The position numbers and the translations under genes are program-made. Below, one piece after another: positions 1 to 13,361 of a DNA stretch of 64,000 nucleotides. The notes beneath the pieces were generated by a model. That model was not told the DNA's origin. It searched no databases and was given only the letters and a program-made list of their open reading frames with translations. The first letter of the stretch is position 1; the number at the start of each line of letters is the position of its first letter. The stretch lies in NCBI GenBank assembly GCA_019843655.1, contig JACDQD010000006.1, forward strand, positions 22,276,246-22,340,245, read 5' to 3'. Origin of the DNA: Lethocerus indicus (Eukaryota; Arthropoda; Insecta; Hemiptera; Belostomatidae).

Positions 1-511
1 GTTGTAATTAGGATGTAGTCTACATTTGTAATGGGTTTTATTTTATATTTTATTCCTCCCTGAGTGACATTTCATCCTGCATAATCCGCGATGTAAGCTC
101 TGTTTTACGGCCGAATATAACCTTAAGTTTATTGTGGGAGGAAATTCAGGCTGGAGAGGTTTACGTTGATGTTTTGTTTTACCTCCAAATAAAACGCCTC
201 AACTTAATAATGTTTCTGAGGACATTACCGTCGTTGAGGCTCCTCTGATGCTTTTTAACGATGATCATTTTTTCTTTCACCGCTTAAAACAGCTTTCGGT
301 TTCCAGTCAGAAACTGTGGCTTTAGACTTTTTTTAACCCAGGAGACAGAATATTGCAGAATCTATATAACAATTTCTTAAAATTTCATTCGAAAGATAAA
401 AGAAAATAGAAATGTTTTGACCTCTTTACCGGCGGCGTTAACATGTCGGATGGATTTTCGCTGCGGGAGATACAGCAGCGCCAGCTGGACCCCTCAATAA
501 AAGGCAGAAAA
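1..511. other. Non-coding left edge
   Basis: Mixed AT-rich sequence, no recognised gene, RNA or repeat before the duplicated module. Confidence 0.5.
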
Positions 512-590
512 GAAATTAAGTTAGGCGTAGGTCGTTTTCCGTGTTCCAGTTTTCCCGAGAACGGATGCTTAATGGAACCACTCAGACTTT
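512..590 (+). repeat. Duplicated ~80-bp module, left copy
   Basis: GAAATTAAGTTAGGCGTAGG then TCGTTTT, and later CGGATGCTTAATGGAACCAC then TCAGACTTT, match 1758-1837 with a diverged centre. Weaker similarity extends on both sides (AAAAGGC before, a TTCGGAAATAAA-like stretch after). The 68-codon frame here is probably not coding, because the two copies do not differ in a codon-like way. Confidence 0.6.
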
Positions 591-840
591 TCCCGTTAGG
601 GAACGGACGAAGGATATTTTCCCGACATTCGGAAATAAAATTCGATTAAACGCTAATGACTTATTTAATACCCGCAGCTTTATTTGAACTAAAGGGGTAA
701 ATATAGGAGTAAATAAATTTACTGAAGGGTAAATATAAATAATTGATATTTCCTCACTTTTTGAAATATAAATTTAAGAATAAAATTATTAATATTATTA
801 GTCACTAATGCAGAACGCTTTGCAAAATAGTTAAATCATT

Positions 841-1530
841 TGTAGATTTCGTGTGTTCCTGTCTCCCCTCGCTGGTTTGTTCTTTTGCTAGACCGGTTTC
901 GTCTGCCCGCCATCCTCAGTAGCGGTGTTAGTCACGTTGGCACTTTGGATATTCTTTCGGGCATCCTCACTGCACTGTCAGTGTGACATGTACTGTGGTG
1001 GGTTGCCTTGTCGTGGGTATATATGTCTTGTCATTGTGTTTTTCGGGATGTTGTTTGTCTTCTTTGGGTTGGGAGGGAGTTTGATAATCGGCTTAAGTCT
1101 TTGTCGGATTATCGGTCAAAATTTAGGGGGGGGGGTTATTTAGAAGTATTAGCAGGGCGAATATAGAATCACTTTCGGAATTAATTTTTTATGCTGCTTT
1201 GTTTGTTTTTGAAAATTTCAATGTTCTCTATTATATCCATCTCAAATGAAGTTCGTTGGATGCACAACTAAACGAACTTTAGTTGAATGCATCCCCTTGC
1301 CACCCTCTGGGAGGCGGTGCTCGTGCATCCAACGTACTTTAGACGAACGAATAAACGAACAAATAAAAACCTAAGACATACAAGTGACAGTGACAGTGCA
1401 GTGAGGATTCCCAATAAACATCCAAAGTGCCAAAAGTGACTAACACCGCTACTGAAGATGGTGAACAGCCGAAACCGGTCTAGCAAAAGACCAAACCAGC
1501 GAGAGGAGACATAAACACACGAAATCTACG
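841..1530. mobile_element. Composite foldback element, two long inverted arms
   Basis: Left arm 841-1000 and right arm 1381-1530 are inverted copies of the family that has the AGACCGGTTTCGGC core. Between them are a module at 1035-1121 that recurs at 27472-27556, and a diverged copy of the CCAACGAACTTTAGTT monomer at about 1250-1370. Short open frames inside (for example 925-1143) look fortuitous. Just right of the element, 1541-1573 (CTCGCAGACCACAAAA, then GGTATTCTAAATT) is shared with 52551-52580. No clear target duplication. Confidence 0.75.
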
Positions 1531-1757
1531 GTATTCCAACCCCTCGCAGACCACAAAAAAGGTATTCTAAATTGAATAATTTGATTCTAAGCTTTTCTTT
1601 TACATTTAAAGAAGGCGGTTTTGTCGTTTTATTTAGTTTTTCAGTCGTTCTTTCCGGTTGTTTGTAAAGTATAAGAGGATATAAGTATAACCGTTCTCAC
1701 GACTCACTCTTAAGAGTGGTGGTTCCAGCCCGTGTCCGACGTTAAAAGGCTGACTCT

Positions 1758-1837
1758 GAAATTAAGTTTGGCGTAGGTCGTTTTAAATGTTCCCGGGACC
1801 CGGGGTGTCGGATGCTTAATGGAAGCACTTGGACTTT
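1758..1837 (+). repeat. Duplicated ~80-bp module, right copy
   Basis: GAAATTAAGTTTGGCGTAGG, TCGTTTT, then CGGATGCTTAATGGAAGCAC and GGACTTT. Same orientation as the copy at 512-590. The composite foldback element 841-1530 lies between the two copies. Confidence 0.6.
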
Positions 1838-1907
1838 GTGCGCCCCGGCCGAGTCAAGGGCGGAATTTATCCGAATAAAAACAGATATCGAAATCCCGAT
1901 GGGGCCT

Positions 1908-1937
1908 CCCCCCCCAAAGGACAATTGTGGGGGGGGG
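1908..1937. repeat. C-run/G-run hairpin
   Basis: Eight C at 1908-1915 face nine G at 1929-1937 across a short spacer containing ACAATTGT. A very stable GC stem, or an artefact of homopolymer runs. Both strands have short open frames here, but they are low-complexity. Confidence 0.5.
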
Positions 1938-4900
1938 CTGGAACTGACCCGGTTACACAGACAAAAAGGAGTCCTCGAATCGAATCCACGCACAGTCCAA
2001 GGCCCAAAAAAAAGCAACGTATAAACATAACTTTCGCTCGGGTTGACAAAGTTGTTTACAGGAAAAGGACTTAGACACCGACAGACAAACACGGCTTATT
2101 CCGGAATTATAGCCTTCCCAAGGCGGGCCGGTTTGCCCCAATAACTGAATGCGAATTTACCCGTAAATTTTCATGATTCATCGTAGCAAAAATGATATTA
2201 ATAAAAGTTATTCAAAGGGGTGGTCCGCGAGTGCTCAGCATATCGCACCTCTGGCGTGATTGTATTCCTCCCGCTTTTTCGATCATTTTTTATTTGTTTC
2301 AGATTTTCTTTATTCTGGCGGATATTCAAAATATTTATACTACGAGTACAAATAAATAACAAAATCATTAATTATATACCTATTTATTGGTATGTTGTAG
2401 ATTCTCTGAGAACGTTATTCAACTACACTGGTCTAATGATCAACAAAGGGTATATTAGAAGTAATGTTGTATTATCATCGCAATATGTTGAAGGAGGTAG
2501 TTCCACAATATTTTACGGTACAATATTTCACAGCAGTAATTAATTAGTGGTCGGTACAGATATAAAAATAGTAGAACTGAGTTATCAAAAGTTAATTATA
2601 AATAATAATTACTGTTACTAAAATAAATTTTGTTAGTCATCCTTTCTCCCCATAAATTACCATTATACAATCCCCAATCCTGAATGCCACGCAAAAAAGT
2701 ACCAGCCAGAAAATATTTTAAAGTCCGTTCATTTATAAATTGAATGATAGAATTATGCCTGGAAGTTTCGTATTGACGTTGTAATTATTGAACTTTTTAA
2801 CTCAATATTTCCTTCCCCCACCTTCAACTACACTGCCATTCCATCCCCTCGCGCTTCTCAGACAAGCGAAAACCTCGTTGAAAATTCGCTAACAAACTGA
2901 ATGTGAAGTATTGTATTAGCGGCGACAGAACCGAATTCCAACCGCTGGCAGGCTTTTGTACCTTTTTCTTATTTCAGAAATCCAGTTTGAGAACTTCACT
3001 CCCAACTACTTTAAGGCTTAACCATCTAGGTGCCTTTGCAGAGCCAGCCGGCTTTCGCTTTTTTGGTTTTTCTTTAATTTTTTGTTTTTATTTCTATATG
3101 TTACGCGAAGTTGACAATAATATTCAAGGTACAGAGGAAATCCTGAATGAAAATTTCCAGATTTCAGGTTTCAATGGACTGAAAATGTATAAAGTGAGCT
3201 AAATCTCGGAGTTAGCTTTCATTAGAATTCATATATTTAATTAAATATTAAAATGTATTCCATAAAAACTGTGCAAGAAAAAGTACGGAAGTATTTTAAA
3301 GGAAAGTGAAATTTCCCTAAGCTCAATCGAAGTGGGTTTTTCTTCCATCACCAGTAGAATACATTTACTGAGACTAAATTATTTCACTAAATTATGAAAT
3401 TGTAGAATTTAGTTATTAAAAAGATTAAAATTATTAAAAAATATTTTGTGTATTAAAATAAATTAGAAATAATATTACTATAAATAATAACTACTTGCGG
3501 TAATTACTTATAGTTATTTTATTCTTTTAGTTCGAATTATTATCTGACTCTCAATATTGTCCCAAATATCGAGCTATTCTGGGTTTCGTTCCCAACCGTA
3601 GTTTCGGAACATGTGCTTGTTCCATCTTCAGGGATGGGATTATTTTATTATAGTAATTCAAACTCCTCACTGAACTATTGTAATGTCGTAATAGATGATA
3701 ATCAAACGCCTTATTATAACCTGCAGTCCAGAGACTGATTTAACGGAGTTAATTAATAGCGAAGATTATTAGAAATTATATTTCAGGCTGCCAGGTCCAG
3801 CGCCCGGTTGACTCATGGAAGTTGGGCCTTTCCCCCAGTGGCCATTCTACCCTCAATTGCTTCAACTTGGAGACTTTCCAAGATCGTTTTCGCCTCCCCG
3901 CCCAAAATGCGTTCAGAGTAACGCAAAATACACGTCAGATGCGCTAATATTCCCACGGGATTTTTCAAAAAGGGCTTCAAAATAATATATTTCAGAAGCC
4001 CAACCATCAGCTACAACTACAGTAATGAATGAACATTTTTCACACATGATTCCAGGCCATGATATTATTAGAGACACCTCTGTTATGATTAGTAACTTTA
4101 ATATTATTTTTTTGTAATTTTATACACGTGTATAGCTGTAATCTGCGTGCTCATCCAGAAAATTATTCGAAAGTAAATTAAAGAACTCCTTCTTTAACTG
4201 CCAGTTACGACTACCGAAAAAGGTATATGATCATATGATGGATAAGAAACCATACCATTGAACCTATGAAAAGCAAAATTCGCATTGCATTTAATGGACG
4301 CACAATAACTATTACATATTTCAGTTTGTAAATAGATTTGATATCTATCAGAAATTTAATTTCTGGAAAAAGTAATTCATTAGTGATATCCAAATCCCTT
4401 TCGTATATAAAAAAGTATACCAGAATTATGTTAATGGGTCGTCATTATGTAATCTTCATTTTTTTTGGCCCGTGAAGAAGGAACGGGGTCGATAAGAACT
4501 GAAGAGAAACCGGAGCGTTCCGAAGTTTAAGGATCTCGAGGCTTCCACTTATTTCTGAAGCCAGTTTCAGAAGTTTACTTGACAACTTAAAGTCTTAACC
4601 GGGGGGAACTAGAGCTCGATTTCGTCACACAATTTCTTTTGATTTTTCAACCCCTAGAAGGGAACTGCTCAAAAAATTAGAGACTGTATTCGTCGCAGTC
4701 TCATTGTAGTCTCAGAAAGGTATGTAGCATGCATAGCAAATATACGAATTTTTATCATCAAGAAAACAATTATAAAATTTGGGATGAGATAATTGAAACA
4801 TGTTGAAAATTAAAAGATAAGAAGGGTATATTGCGAAGGGAATAGAATATATAATACGCATTATTCATTCATTTATATATATGAATGTAATAATAATTTG

Positions 4901-5341
4901 AACATATCTCATATACTGCTATTATAAGAAGCCTACAAGAATTGTCAGGATAAATTTGGTTTACATCTCTGAAGCTTTCCGGATTAAAAATATAATAATT
5001 TACATGTATAGAACATAAGTGGTTTCCAGGACACCAGCCATAGTATCACTTATTTGAAATAAACCCACCAGAATCCAAAATGGCTACACAGAATATGTTA
5101 TTATTGTTCGAGAATAACATTCGCGTTCCGACAATTCCAATATCCTGTTACAAATTATACCAACATGTTCGGATGTAAACCGACCGTGAACTTGAATATT
5201 CCCCCACCAACCGCAGGCCCAGTTTATCTGCACGAAACCGACGCGCGGTATTATAAAGTGGAACTGGCGCTCGTCAAAAACTTTATGCAGTCGCTATTAT
5301 GATTATCGGGCGACAGAGAGAGAAAAAAATAAAACCTCCCC

Positions 5342-5361
5342 CTCTCTCTCTCTCTCTCTCC
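5342..5361. repeat. (CT)n microsatellite
   Basis: About ten CT units inside a GC-richer island (5.2-5.5 kb). Confidence 0.9.
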
Positions 5362-7992
5362 CCAACCGCCGGGAATCGAATTAAACCAAGGACCATGATT
5401 GACGGCAGGAAATAAAAGCGGAGGGCGTAGTAACGCGAGGAAAACTTTTAAATAAAGGGGGCCACGACGGAATGAGGTATAGAGACGACAAAGAGAAACG
5501 CACTGCAAAAGGACTCCCGAAGGCAATTTATCGAGATTGGTCTGCATATTCCTAATTATATAAGATATAGGGTTCAAAATAAATATAATTCTATATCCAT
5601 TTCAGTTCTGTACAGATTCTACAATGTGGTGCATAAACGTTTTACTTATTTGTTGTAGATTTAGATTGTTTAGACAAATATTTCTTCGCATAGTAGTTTT
5701 CTGAAAACATTCTTACAATAGTTGATGACGTTCAGATTTGTTAGAACTAACAATACCATATTTCGATTAGCACTGAAAATTATATTACGTAGAGAACATT
5801 AAAAGGGTGAATGTAAGCTGGACGTAATGAGCTTGAATTCTTAATGGGGGTTTAATGGATCTTTTCTACCGCCCGTTTCTTTCTTCCCATTCCCAAAAAT
5901 TATATTATTCGAGATTATTACGAGATTGGTACTGCCTGAGCTTTTAGTTGATGATTATAGGTTAGATTCTAGAAGGTGTTGAATAGACTATAGTAGCAGG
6001 CAAAATTGATATTAACGATTAAATACTTAAGAGAAACATTTATCTAGTTAGTGGGTTCTGTTCCTAATAGAATGATTCCAAAACTTCAATTTAAAGTTCT
6101 TTTTTTACTATGATTGCGTTCTTGGAATATATGATTATTTTCTCCTTCAATCCACCTTCTCAAATTGTGTTCTCACTCTGATAACAATTATTCAAATTGA
6201 AAGTCAAAGTCAAAGTTCAATCAAATAAACTATTTTCTATCTTCTCCTGCAAGTTTTCTGTTAGAAAATATTCGGTTTCTCGTCTATTCCAAATTTATGA
6301 TTTTCTAATAGTTTTATTTCGTTTGGTGTGTAAAGACTATTTTTTTTACAATCAATGCGACAAAACACAGATGTTGCCATTCAAAAAAGCTTGCCCTGCT
6401 CTTTCTACCCTACCCCAATTTCGCACCTTTCATAACACATTCGGTAGGTTCATTTCATGTTTTCATCGCAAGTGCGACTGTATTATTTGACGCCATACTT
6501 GAAGACAGCAACAGTGTCTGTCAGCTGCCAGACTGTTCAGTGCAGTTGTCCGACAAGATGATTCATCGGGACGCGTCATGTAGCCCACTATATTACCGAC
6601 AGCTCCCTCCTCCGGCTGCTCAAATAGTAAGAACCCAAAACCGGGTATAGTTTATGACATTTAAAGACGTTATTATTAAAATTTTATATTGGAATGTGCA
6701 CATGAAATTGGCAAAGAGAATAAATTGAACAGTTTTGAAAATTGGAAACCTAATTTAAACAAGTAATTCAGGAAATTAAGTAAATATCTAATTTCATATT
6801 TATTTGTAGTTAGTATTTGACTTAAATTAATTTAAGGGAAAAGTTAAGCAATTCTTAAAGAATAAATGATTACAATATATAATACTGAACCAATCTGATA
6901 CGGACCTGAACTGTAGTATTCGGCCAAACAATCAGACATTAATAAAATTTAACCGATACACCATACAGATCATTAGGACACGTTTGTCTGTGACCTCCCC
7001 ATTCAAAATTACGGCAAATTCAATTGTAGAAATACACACCATCCAAATCTCATGGTCCAAAACCTACATACTCCCAACATCCCAAAGGTTCCTTACAGGT
7101 CACGTGAGTCAATGGGTTTCTCCTCCTTTATTCTCTGCTTGCTACTAGGGCTTCTTGAACATCAATATCGCTTATTGAATTTATGAAGATTTAGCAATAA
7201 AACATTTATTTAACAATTCAATATTTCCTATTTTGAATAGGCTGCATACGAAATTTGCAAACGGTTTTTTTTAAATCGGAATATTTTCCGTTTAAGGAAG
7301 GTAAGGTTTTAAATGACCGGCGCTAACGGTAGGCGTAAATCCGCATTAGGCCCGCATTAACGGCATTTAAACGTTATTTATCGCGGCCCCGTTATTCTGC
7401 CCGGTAGAGAAGCTTCCTTAAAACGGTGGTTAGCGTTAACGGTCGGACACGCGCTATCTGTGTAAGGACAATATCTGGAGCGGAGACCCCGACCAGGGAC
7501 AACGCGGCGACAACCGGAACTCGGACAGATAGGAACTCATCGCCGTTCACAACACAATGACAACTTGGAAGGGGCCCAGAATAGAACATGAATACGCGGA
7601 AAGGAAGTCTGGCCCCCGCACCCACCACAACAACCCCTCACCGACCACCGACCATTCTGTTTTATTCAATCCAGTACAGACCTCTGGGAAGGAAACTGTC
7701 CAAATAATTCCCGACCGATGAACTTGAACTCCCTATTGGCTGGCGCCCACGTCTCGTGCACGAGAAGAGGCGAAGCTGCGTCTAGTTATGAAAGGCGGCA
7801 TATGGGCACTGTTGAGTGTAGATCGAATCAATTTATAACTCAATATTTTATCAACCCACCCACAGAGCCGTCGACTATTTTTCACCTGTCTGCTACATCG
7901 CTATACCGTTAATTAGGTACTAATTACGTCATAATTGAATTAACAAAAAGGTATGCAAGGGTGATATAGCTGATTTTGGTCTTTTTGGCAAT

Positions 7993-8192
7993 GGTTTGGT
8001 CGTTTGCTAGACCGGTTTCGGCTGGGCGTCACCTTCAGTAGGGGTGTTAGTCACTTTTGGCACTTTGGATGTTTTTTGGGCATCCTCACTGTACTGTAAG
8101 GCGCTAATACTAAAATGTAAGGCACACCTTTGTTGCGGGCTAGTATTAGGTGCACCGTACAATTGAAACTAGTAGCGCATTAAACTGAATAC
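7993..8192 (+). mobile_element. Truncated foldback-family copy
   Basis: One arm plus the family's middle: GCTAGACCGGTTTCGGCTG, TTAGTCACTTTTGGCACTT, CTCACTGTACTGTAAGGCGC, then GGCTAGTATTAGGTGCACCG and GCGCATTAAACTGAATACA. The opposite arm is absent. It matches the left half of the Syt4 intron copy in order and orientation. Confidence 0.75.
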
Positions 8193-8775
8193 ACTGAATA
8201 CTAGTTTATATTTTTCTTACACGACCAACCAAGATTCTTTATTGTCGCTTTTTCACCTTTATAGAGAGCGGACAGGCAGTTTCTTCAATTTTTGAATTCG
8301 AATTGTGTGGATATCAATAAATTCGTATAGACAGATGAGATTGAATGGATGTCAATCAGATTACATGTCGACACATACATGTATAATTGATATATTAATG
8401 TTTTTTCCCTACACCCTGGAAATACCGACCATACTTTCGTTTGTTCGGTGCATAAAAACATCCTCAAAGTAAAGCCGGAGTTATTTATGATGACAGACAA
8501 TAGAGCGGAGTCCAGGGGATTGGACGGGGGGGGGCGGGAGTGTGAGGGTGTGTGGGGGAAGGGGGGGCTCAACGGAACCGGGCGTTAATCGATATTCGGG
8601 GATGCTTCGAGGGCAGACCGGGCCGAGAACAGTCCGCCGTTGGGGCCAACATGAAATATGTTTTAGTTTTATCGGGCCCCGACCATAAATCTTAGACGTG
8701 CATTAGCGGGCAGATTTATGTGTTTACGGTGGAAGAGGGGGCGGGCGGGCTAGCACCTCTCTGTCACCTCGGGGC

Positions 8776-8810
8776 CCGGTAAACAGTCCTCGGTATTAGG
8801 TAAACACGCC
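8776..8810 (+). promoter_or_regulatory. Pair of forkhead-type sites
   Basis: GTAAACA at 8779-8785 and again at 8800-8806, 21 bp apart (two helical turns), same orientation, in a GC-rich island (8.5-9.0 kb). GTAAACA is the core bound by forkhead factors. Function is inference. Confidence 0.3.
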
Positions 8811-10199
8811 CAATCGGCCCTGTCCCTTTCCCCGCTATTTCTCTCCGGATATCGGCCACTCGATATCGGCCATACAAACCCGCTGTCAATACTGACTTTC
8901 GCTCCAGGAAGCGGTCGACACTGCCGCAAGTATCCGTAGCACGATGATGCATAACAAACATCGGTAAATACAAATTATTATAAATCCTATCATAGGACAA
9001 CGTATTTGTAACTCTAAGTTCTGGGAGAGGTGATACAACACAAAACCCATGAGCTCATCTACTAGCCATATTATATATATTGAAAGCATGAATTATACTT
9101 TCCTTCTCTCTCTTTTTGGTATGAAATATAATTCGGCTAATAATAAATAGAACTGCTCTCCATATTCTCCATAATCAATAGCAGGATGTGTTATGTTTCC
9201 GTGGACGATTGCCACACATCCTGCAAACATTTTGATTCCGTCCGGTTTAGTATGATGCAATGCACAAATGCGACACACTACTGCCGACTAAGAGCATACT
9301 GGAGTAAATATCGAATCGAATAATATACTATTACAGCTAATTAACACTCGGACAATAGACAGGCGTAAGACACCTTAGGCAGAACTAATATAAAGTTGGA
9401 TGTAAAGGCATGACGTTATACTAATGTTGAATTGCAGTAAATGTAGTTTAAGTTCTACAAAAATAATTTGTTGTTTACTGTTATTACTATTAAAAGGACA
9501 AGAAATAAAAATTTAATGAACATCAACAAAGAATAACTCCACAGTAGGAGGGAGGGCAGTCAGGATGCCCCAATGGCGACCAACATACTTAAATGCATCA
9601 CCAATCTACTGAAAGCGATGACCTGAAAACGATCTGGTCAAGCGTTACGGCAAGAGTGATGGTATTCGGTGAAACCTCGCTGAATTCAAAACAAATACAT
9701 CGCGAATTATATAAGCTTTAATTGCATAAAGAAGAGTTATCAGATATTTTACCCAATATTCTTCTCGGATGTGTAGAAAACACGTTGCTACCAAACCATG
9801 CAACCATCAAGGATTAAAATGTAATATTAACTTGGATCGTTTATTTATAAGTTAAATTCATATCGCCAATACGCAAAATCTGATATAGGACAGTTAATTC
9901 TTAATATTCATGTACATTGGACCGTGTTGCGGACTGGAGTTCACAATAGATCTTCCGTATCCGCCGTCCTGGTAGCCGCAGATGGGGAGAGGGACAGGAG
10001 GGAGGAGCCTGACGGGGCCCTGAAAGCCGGTACCCGATAACGGTGCGCCCCTTCCCACACAGTGCAAACCGCACACGGCTTTGACACCAATTAATATTTG
10101 GGAGTGGAGGCGGGTGTAAGGGCAGGCCGGGAGGCGGGTGGGTTTTAGCTCTCGCATTACAGTCGGAGCGACCGCCCTTTCACCCTTTGTGAGGTGCGC

Positions 10200-10348
10200 G
10201 GCGGGGGCGGCGGCGGCGGCGGCGGCCACCACGCACGCGATTATCCTCCGGCCCCTCTCAAACAGAGATCGGCTACAGGGCTTTCAAGAGTGCTCAACCG
10301 GCACACGGCCAATTCCATACACGCACGCACACAAACACACACACGCTC
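10200..10348. repeat. (GGC)n and imperfect (CA)n tracts
   Basis: GGC/GCG repeats at about 10200-10226, then a CACGCACGCACACAAACACA-type stretch at 10319-10348. The Ala-, Gly- or His-rich frames here are products of the repeats. Confidence 0.85.
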
Positions 10349-10489
10349 CTCTATGGCGTCGGGGAACATGTTTTAAAATTCAAACAGACATATAAATTGT
10401 ACGGGATACGTGCCGGGGAGCCCAAAATAGAAACGTTTAGATTGGCAGTATATTCTAGTCGACCAATACTACTAGATATCGGAGTAATT

Positions 10490-10562
10490 GATTTGATATT
10501 GAAACAGATTAGAATTACCTTTAAACACGCGCTCTAACCACCGAGATATCTTGAGCATATAC
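10490..10562 (-). repeat. Possible tRNA-derived SINE fragment
   Basis: On the minus strand GATATCTCGGTGGTTAGAGC looks like a tRNA D arm with A box, with GTTTCAATATC about 32 bases downstream as a degraded B box. The rest does not fold as a tRNA. Confidence 0.3.
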
Positions 10563-13342
10563 TACGACTGTACCATGTTCAGTTTCTTTACGCTTCATAG
10601 GTCACGGTTTCCACCCTTCGATATTTGAAAAATATCTCATCAACAAGAGAAATGCTAACTATATCTCACAGTTATACATGTGTACTATTCCAAAAACTTG
10701 TATCCTAGAACCGTGAGTTATCCAGTATATTCATAAAACTATTTATTATTGTAATTAATACTGATTCTAATTATATTTCACTCCACAATAGTAAGAATAC
10801 TCTAGTATTTGTTAGCATCCAAAATTAAAAAAGTCATTAAATAGCGTATGAAAAGATATTGGTATGAATTTTACTGATAGCGTATTGTGGGGCCAGATCG
10901 TGATCATGATCCGCTGTTAATCTATAACTGAAACTCACGTTCGACCTAGTCCGAATGTGAATAAGGCACCGTAGGGACGGTCCCATTGATTGCGCGTTAT
11001 CCCGACGCTCGGGCCGCGACCTGAATATTTCAGCCTGCATAAATATCTAACGCGTTTAATAATGGAGTCGACTTTTATTAAACAATAAATCGGGCATTGT
11101 ACAGCCCGGTAGTGGACCCGAGATCTGTTCTCTCGCTCCATAACAAAATTAATTGCTATTGCGGCCCTTAGGATTTTGCCATTTTGTTCCCCTCCGCGGT
11201 CTAAACAAGCTTTGTGACAGTTCATAAAACCGTATTCAATGTATACATTAAAAACAAAATATATAAACAACATAATTAAATATCTATAATTGGCGAACAA
11301 ATTAAATTGCAAATAGCAAGGGGCTGATACTACACCGGCAAGGCAGGACGGTATTGCGAGTTAGCATCAGTTGCCCCGTTTGAAATTTTCGAGTTCTACC
11401 CGGTCTCACCATAAAACATTTTTTTAAGGAAATTTGAAAACTAGTCTGAAAATGGACGTGGTCCATTGAAAATTAAATGGATAATATCGAGATCTTATGT
11501 ATTTGTTGATTAAAATAATTTTACAGCTCGAGTGCAGATTATTTTTTGACTCACCCTCGTCTATGCTTTTAATATAGAATAATCCGACAAGGTACACAAT
11601 ATAATTTGTTATAATTATATTCAAATGTTGAGGAATTTTTTGAATAATAATTAACAATATTCTGTTACAGTAACGGGAAAATGTAGAAACAAATATCCGT
11701 AAATAACGGGCTGCCCAAAAGAATATTGTCGAGTAATACTATGCTGCGGTAGGTGGAACGTACTTATTAGCGATACGGTAATAGTGATGTCAAAAGTGAC
11801 AATTCAATCAAGAATTTATTGACATGTGGAAAAAATAATTAAACTGTATGCCCACTGAAAAGAGAACAGTCTGAATTAAACCGTAGAAAAATTATGTCAA
11901 GATTTAATGATTATTCTCAAGTGCTATTTTCTTGCGTATTCTTCCTTTGAATTCGGGGAGGGCATTGTTGCCAACAGTAATGACTAGGGGTGGCGCGGGG
12001 GTGTGGGCGGGTGGGGAGGAGCGGGCGTCTAGGGCACTTGCACTCCCACTACAGGAGCACGGGTCTTGTACCTCTCCTCGCAAATTGACCTACTGGAACA
12101 TCCAGTCCCAGTTAACAAGCACAAACGAATAGCACGAGCTGCCCCCTTCTCCGCTACAGTGAAGTTTCATAAGGGAAAAGTTGTTCTGGGTGATTACTGG
12201 GATTATTAAAACACCGCCTTCAAGGTGCGCACAAACGGGAAATGGTTATTACGCACGCGGCGGTCTGCAGTGCATTGCAAAAAGTCTGTATAACGAATCG
12301 AAGAACCGCCACAACTTTAATTCTTTACTTAACTAAGTCAATCTGATAATATTCTATTCAAGTTTATAGTATGCTATTTTTAATAAATAACATAAGTTTT
12401 ACCTACTCCTTAATCAGGGCTCTAAAAAACTGTGAGAATATAGGAAGAGAATATTCATAACAAGGAAGTTTCAACAATTATTCCCTCTTCTTTTTTTTAC
12501 CCCAGGGCGCTGATACAGAAGGCGTCCGCTCGGAGAGAGGAAGGCCGTTGGAAAATCCTGCCGGAAGTTTTTATCTGTCTGTCCCGGCATCCGGGCGAAG
12601 TCCCCGGCATCGGAGAGGCCGATATTCGGTCGCTAAACGTGCTGCACATCCTTCCAGCTCCTCCTCCGTTTAGGAATAAACGGAGCCCGGGGTAAGTACT
12701 TTTAATTCCGGGCTGACCTCGACCGACTTATATCAAGCCGCCGCCGCCACCGCCCGGGCTCTCATTCTGGAGGCGCCTCAAAATTTCCATCTCCTCCCCG
12801 CCCCCGAATAAACCCCCGTTCTTCTCTGTTCACGCTCCAGATAAGTCGTCGGTCCGTGTTAAACTGCCCGTCCTCCTTGTGGTTCACCTTCATACTGGAC
12901 CGGTATTGAACGTGCACCGGGGAGAGAGATTGTTCACTGTTTATTACTGGCGTTGCTATGTTGTCTCTCACTTTACGCGGATAAAAATTATTTTTTGCTA
13001 CATTTAATTGTTTACCCTCCTCAAAATTTAACTAGATTTTGGACCGAAAGGTATTCAATATTTGCTATCATATAATTTTGTTAACAACATTAATTCGTCT
13101 TTTTCCATATAATATGTTTGCGATTCGATATAGAATATTATCTGCAACCGACGATATAATTTACAGTAGGTACAGTAGGTAATACTATCCCAAATCAGTC
13201 TTAGTTATTGCAACGTTGTAATGAGTCGGATGGAAAATTAGGCCGGCCGTGGAATATAGATGGGGGGCACAGATTAGGCGAAAGGGCAGAGACGCACCGG
13301 GGACAACGGAAGTCGGCGAAGACGGAAGTATTTAGTCGGGGG

Positions 13343-13361
13343 CTTATCTGGGTGCTTATCT
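13343..13361 (-). promoter_or_regulatory. Pair of GATA-type sites
   Basis: CTTATCT at 13343-13349 and 13355-13361, 12 bp apart in the same orientation. Read on the minus strand these are AGATAAG, the optimal GATA-factor site. They lie within the GC-rich island 13.2-14.3 kb. Confidence 0.3.

Larger units (their letters stand above)
1581..7992. other. Non-coding, AT-rich with a few GC-richer patches
   Basis: Holds the right copy of the duplicated module, the C/G-run hairpin and the (CT)n tract at 5342. Open frames up to 116 codons are low-complexity or unlike any protein I recognise. No splice-consistent exon set was found. Confidence 0.6.

Noticed and set aside
925..1143. 72-codon hydrophobic frame
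   Set aside because: Lies within the composite foldback element and crosses module boundaries, so it is fortuitous.
5251..5577. 108-codon minus-strand frame
   Set aside because: Built around a (CT)n repeat, no domain, no splice partners.
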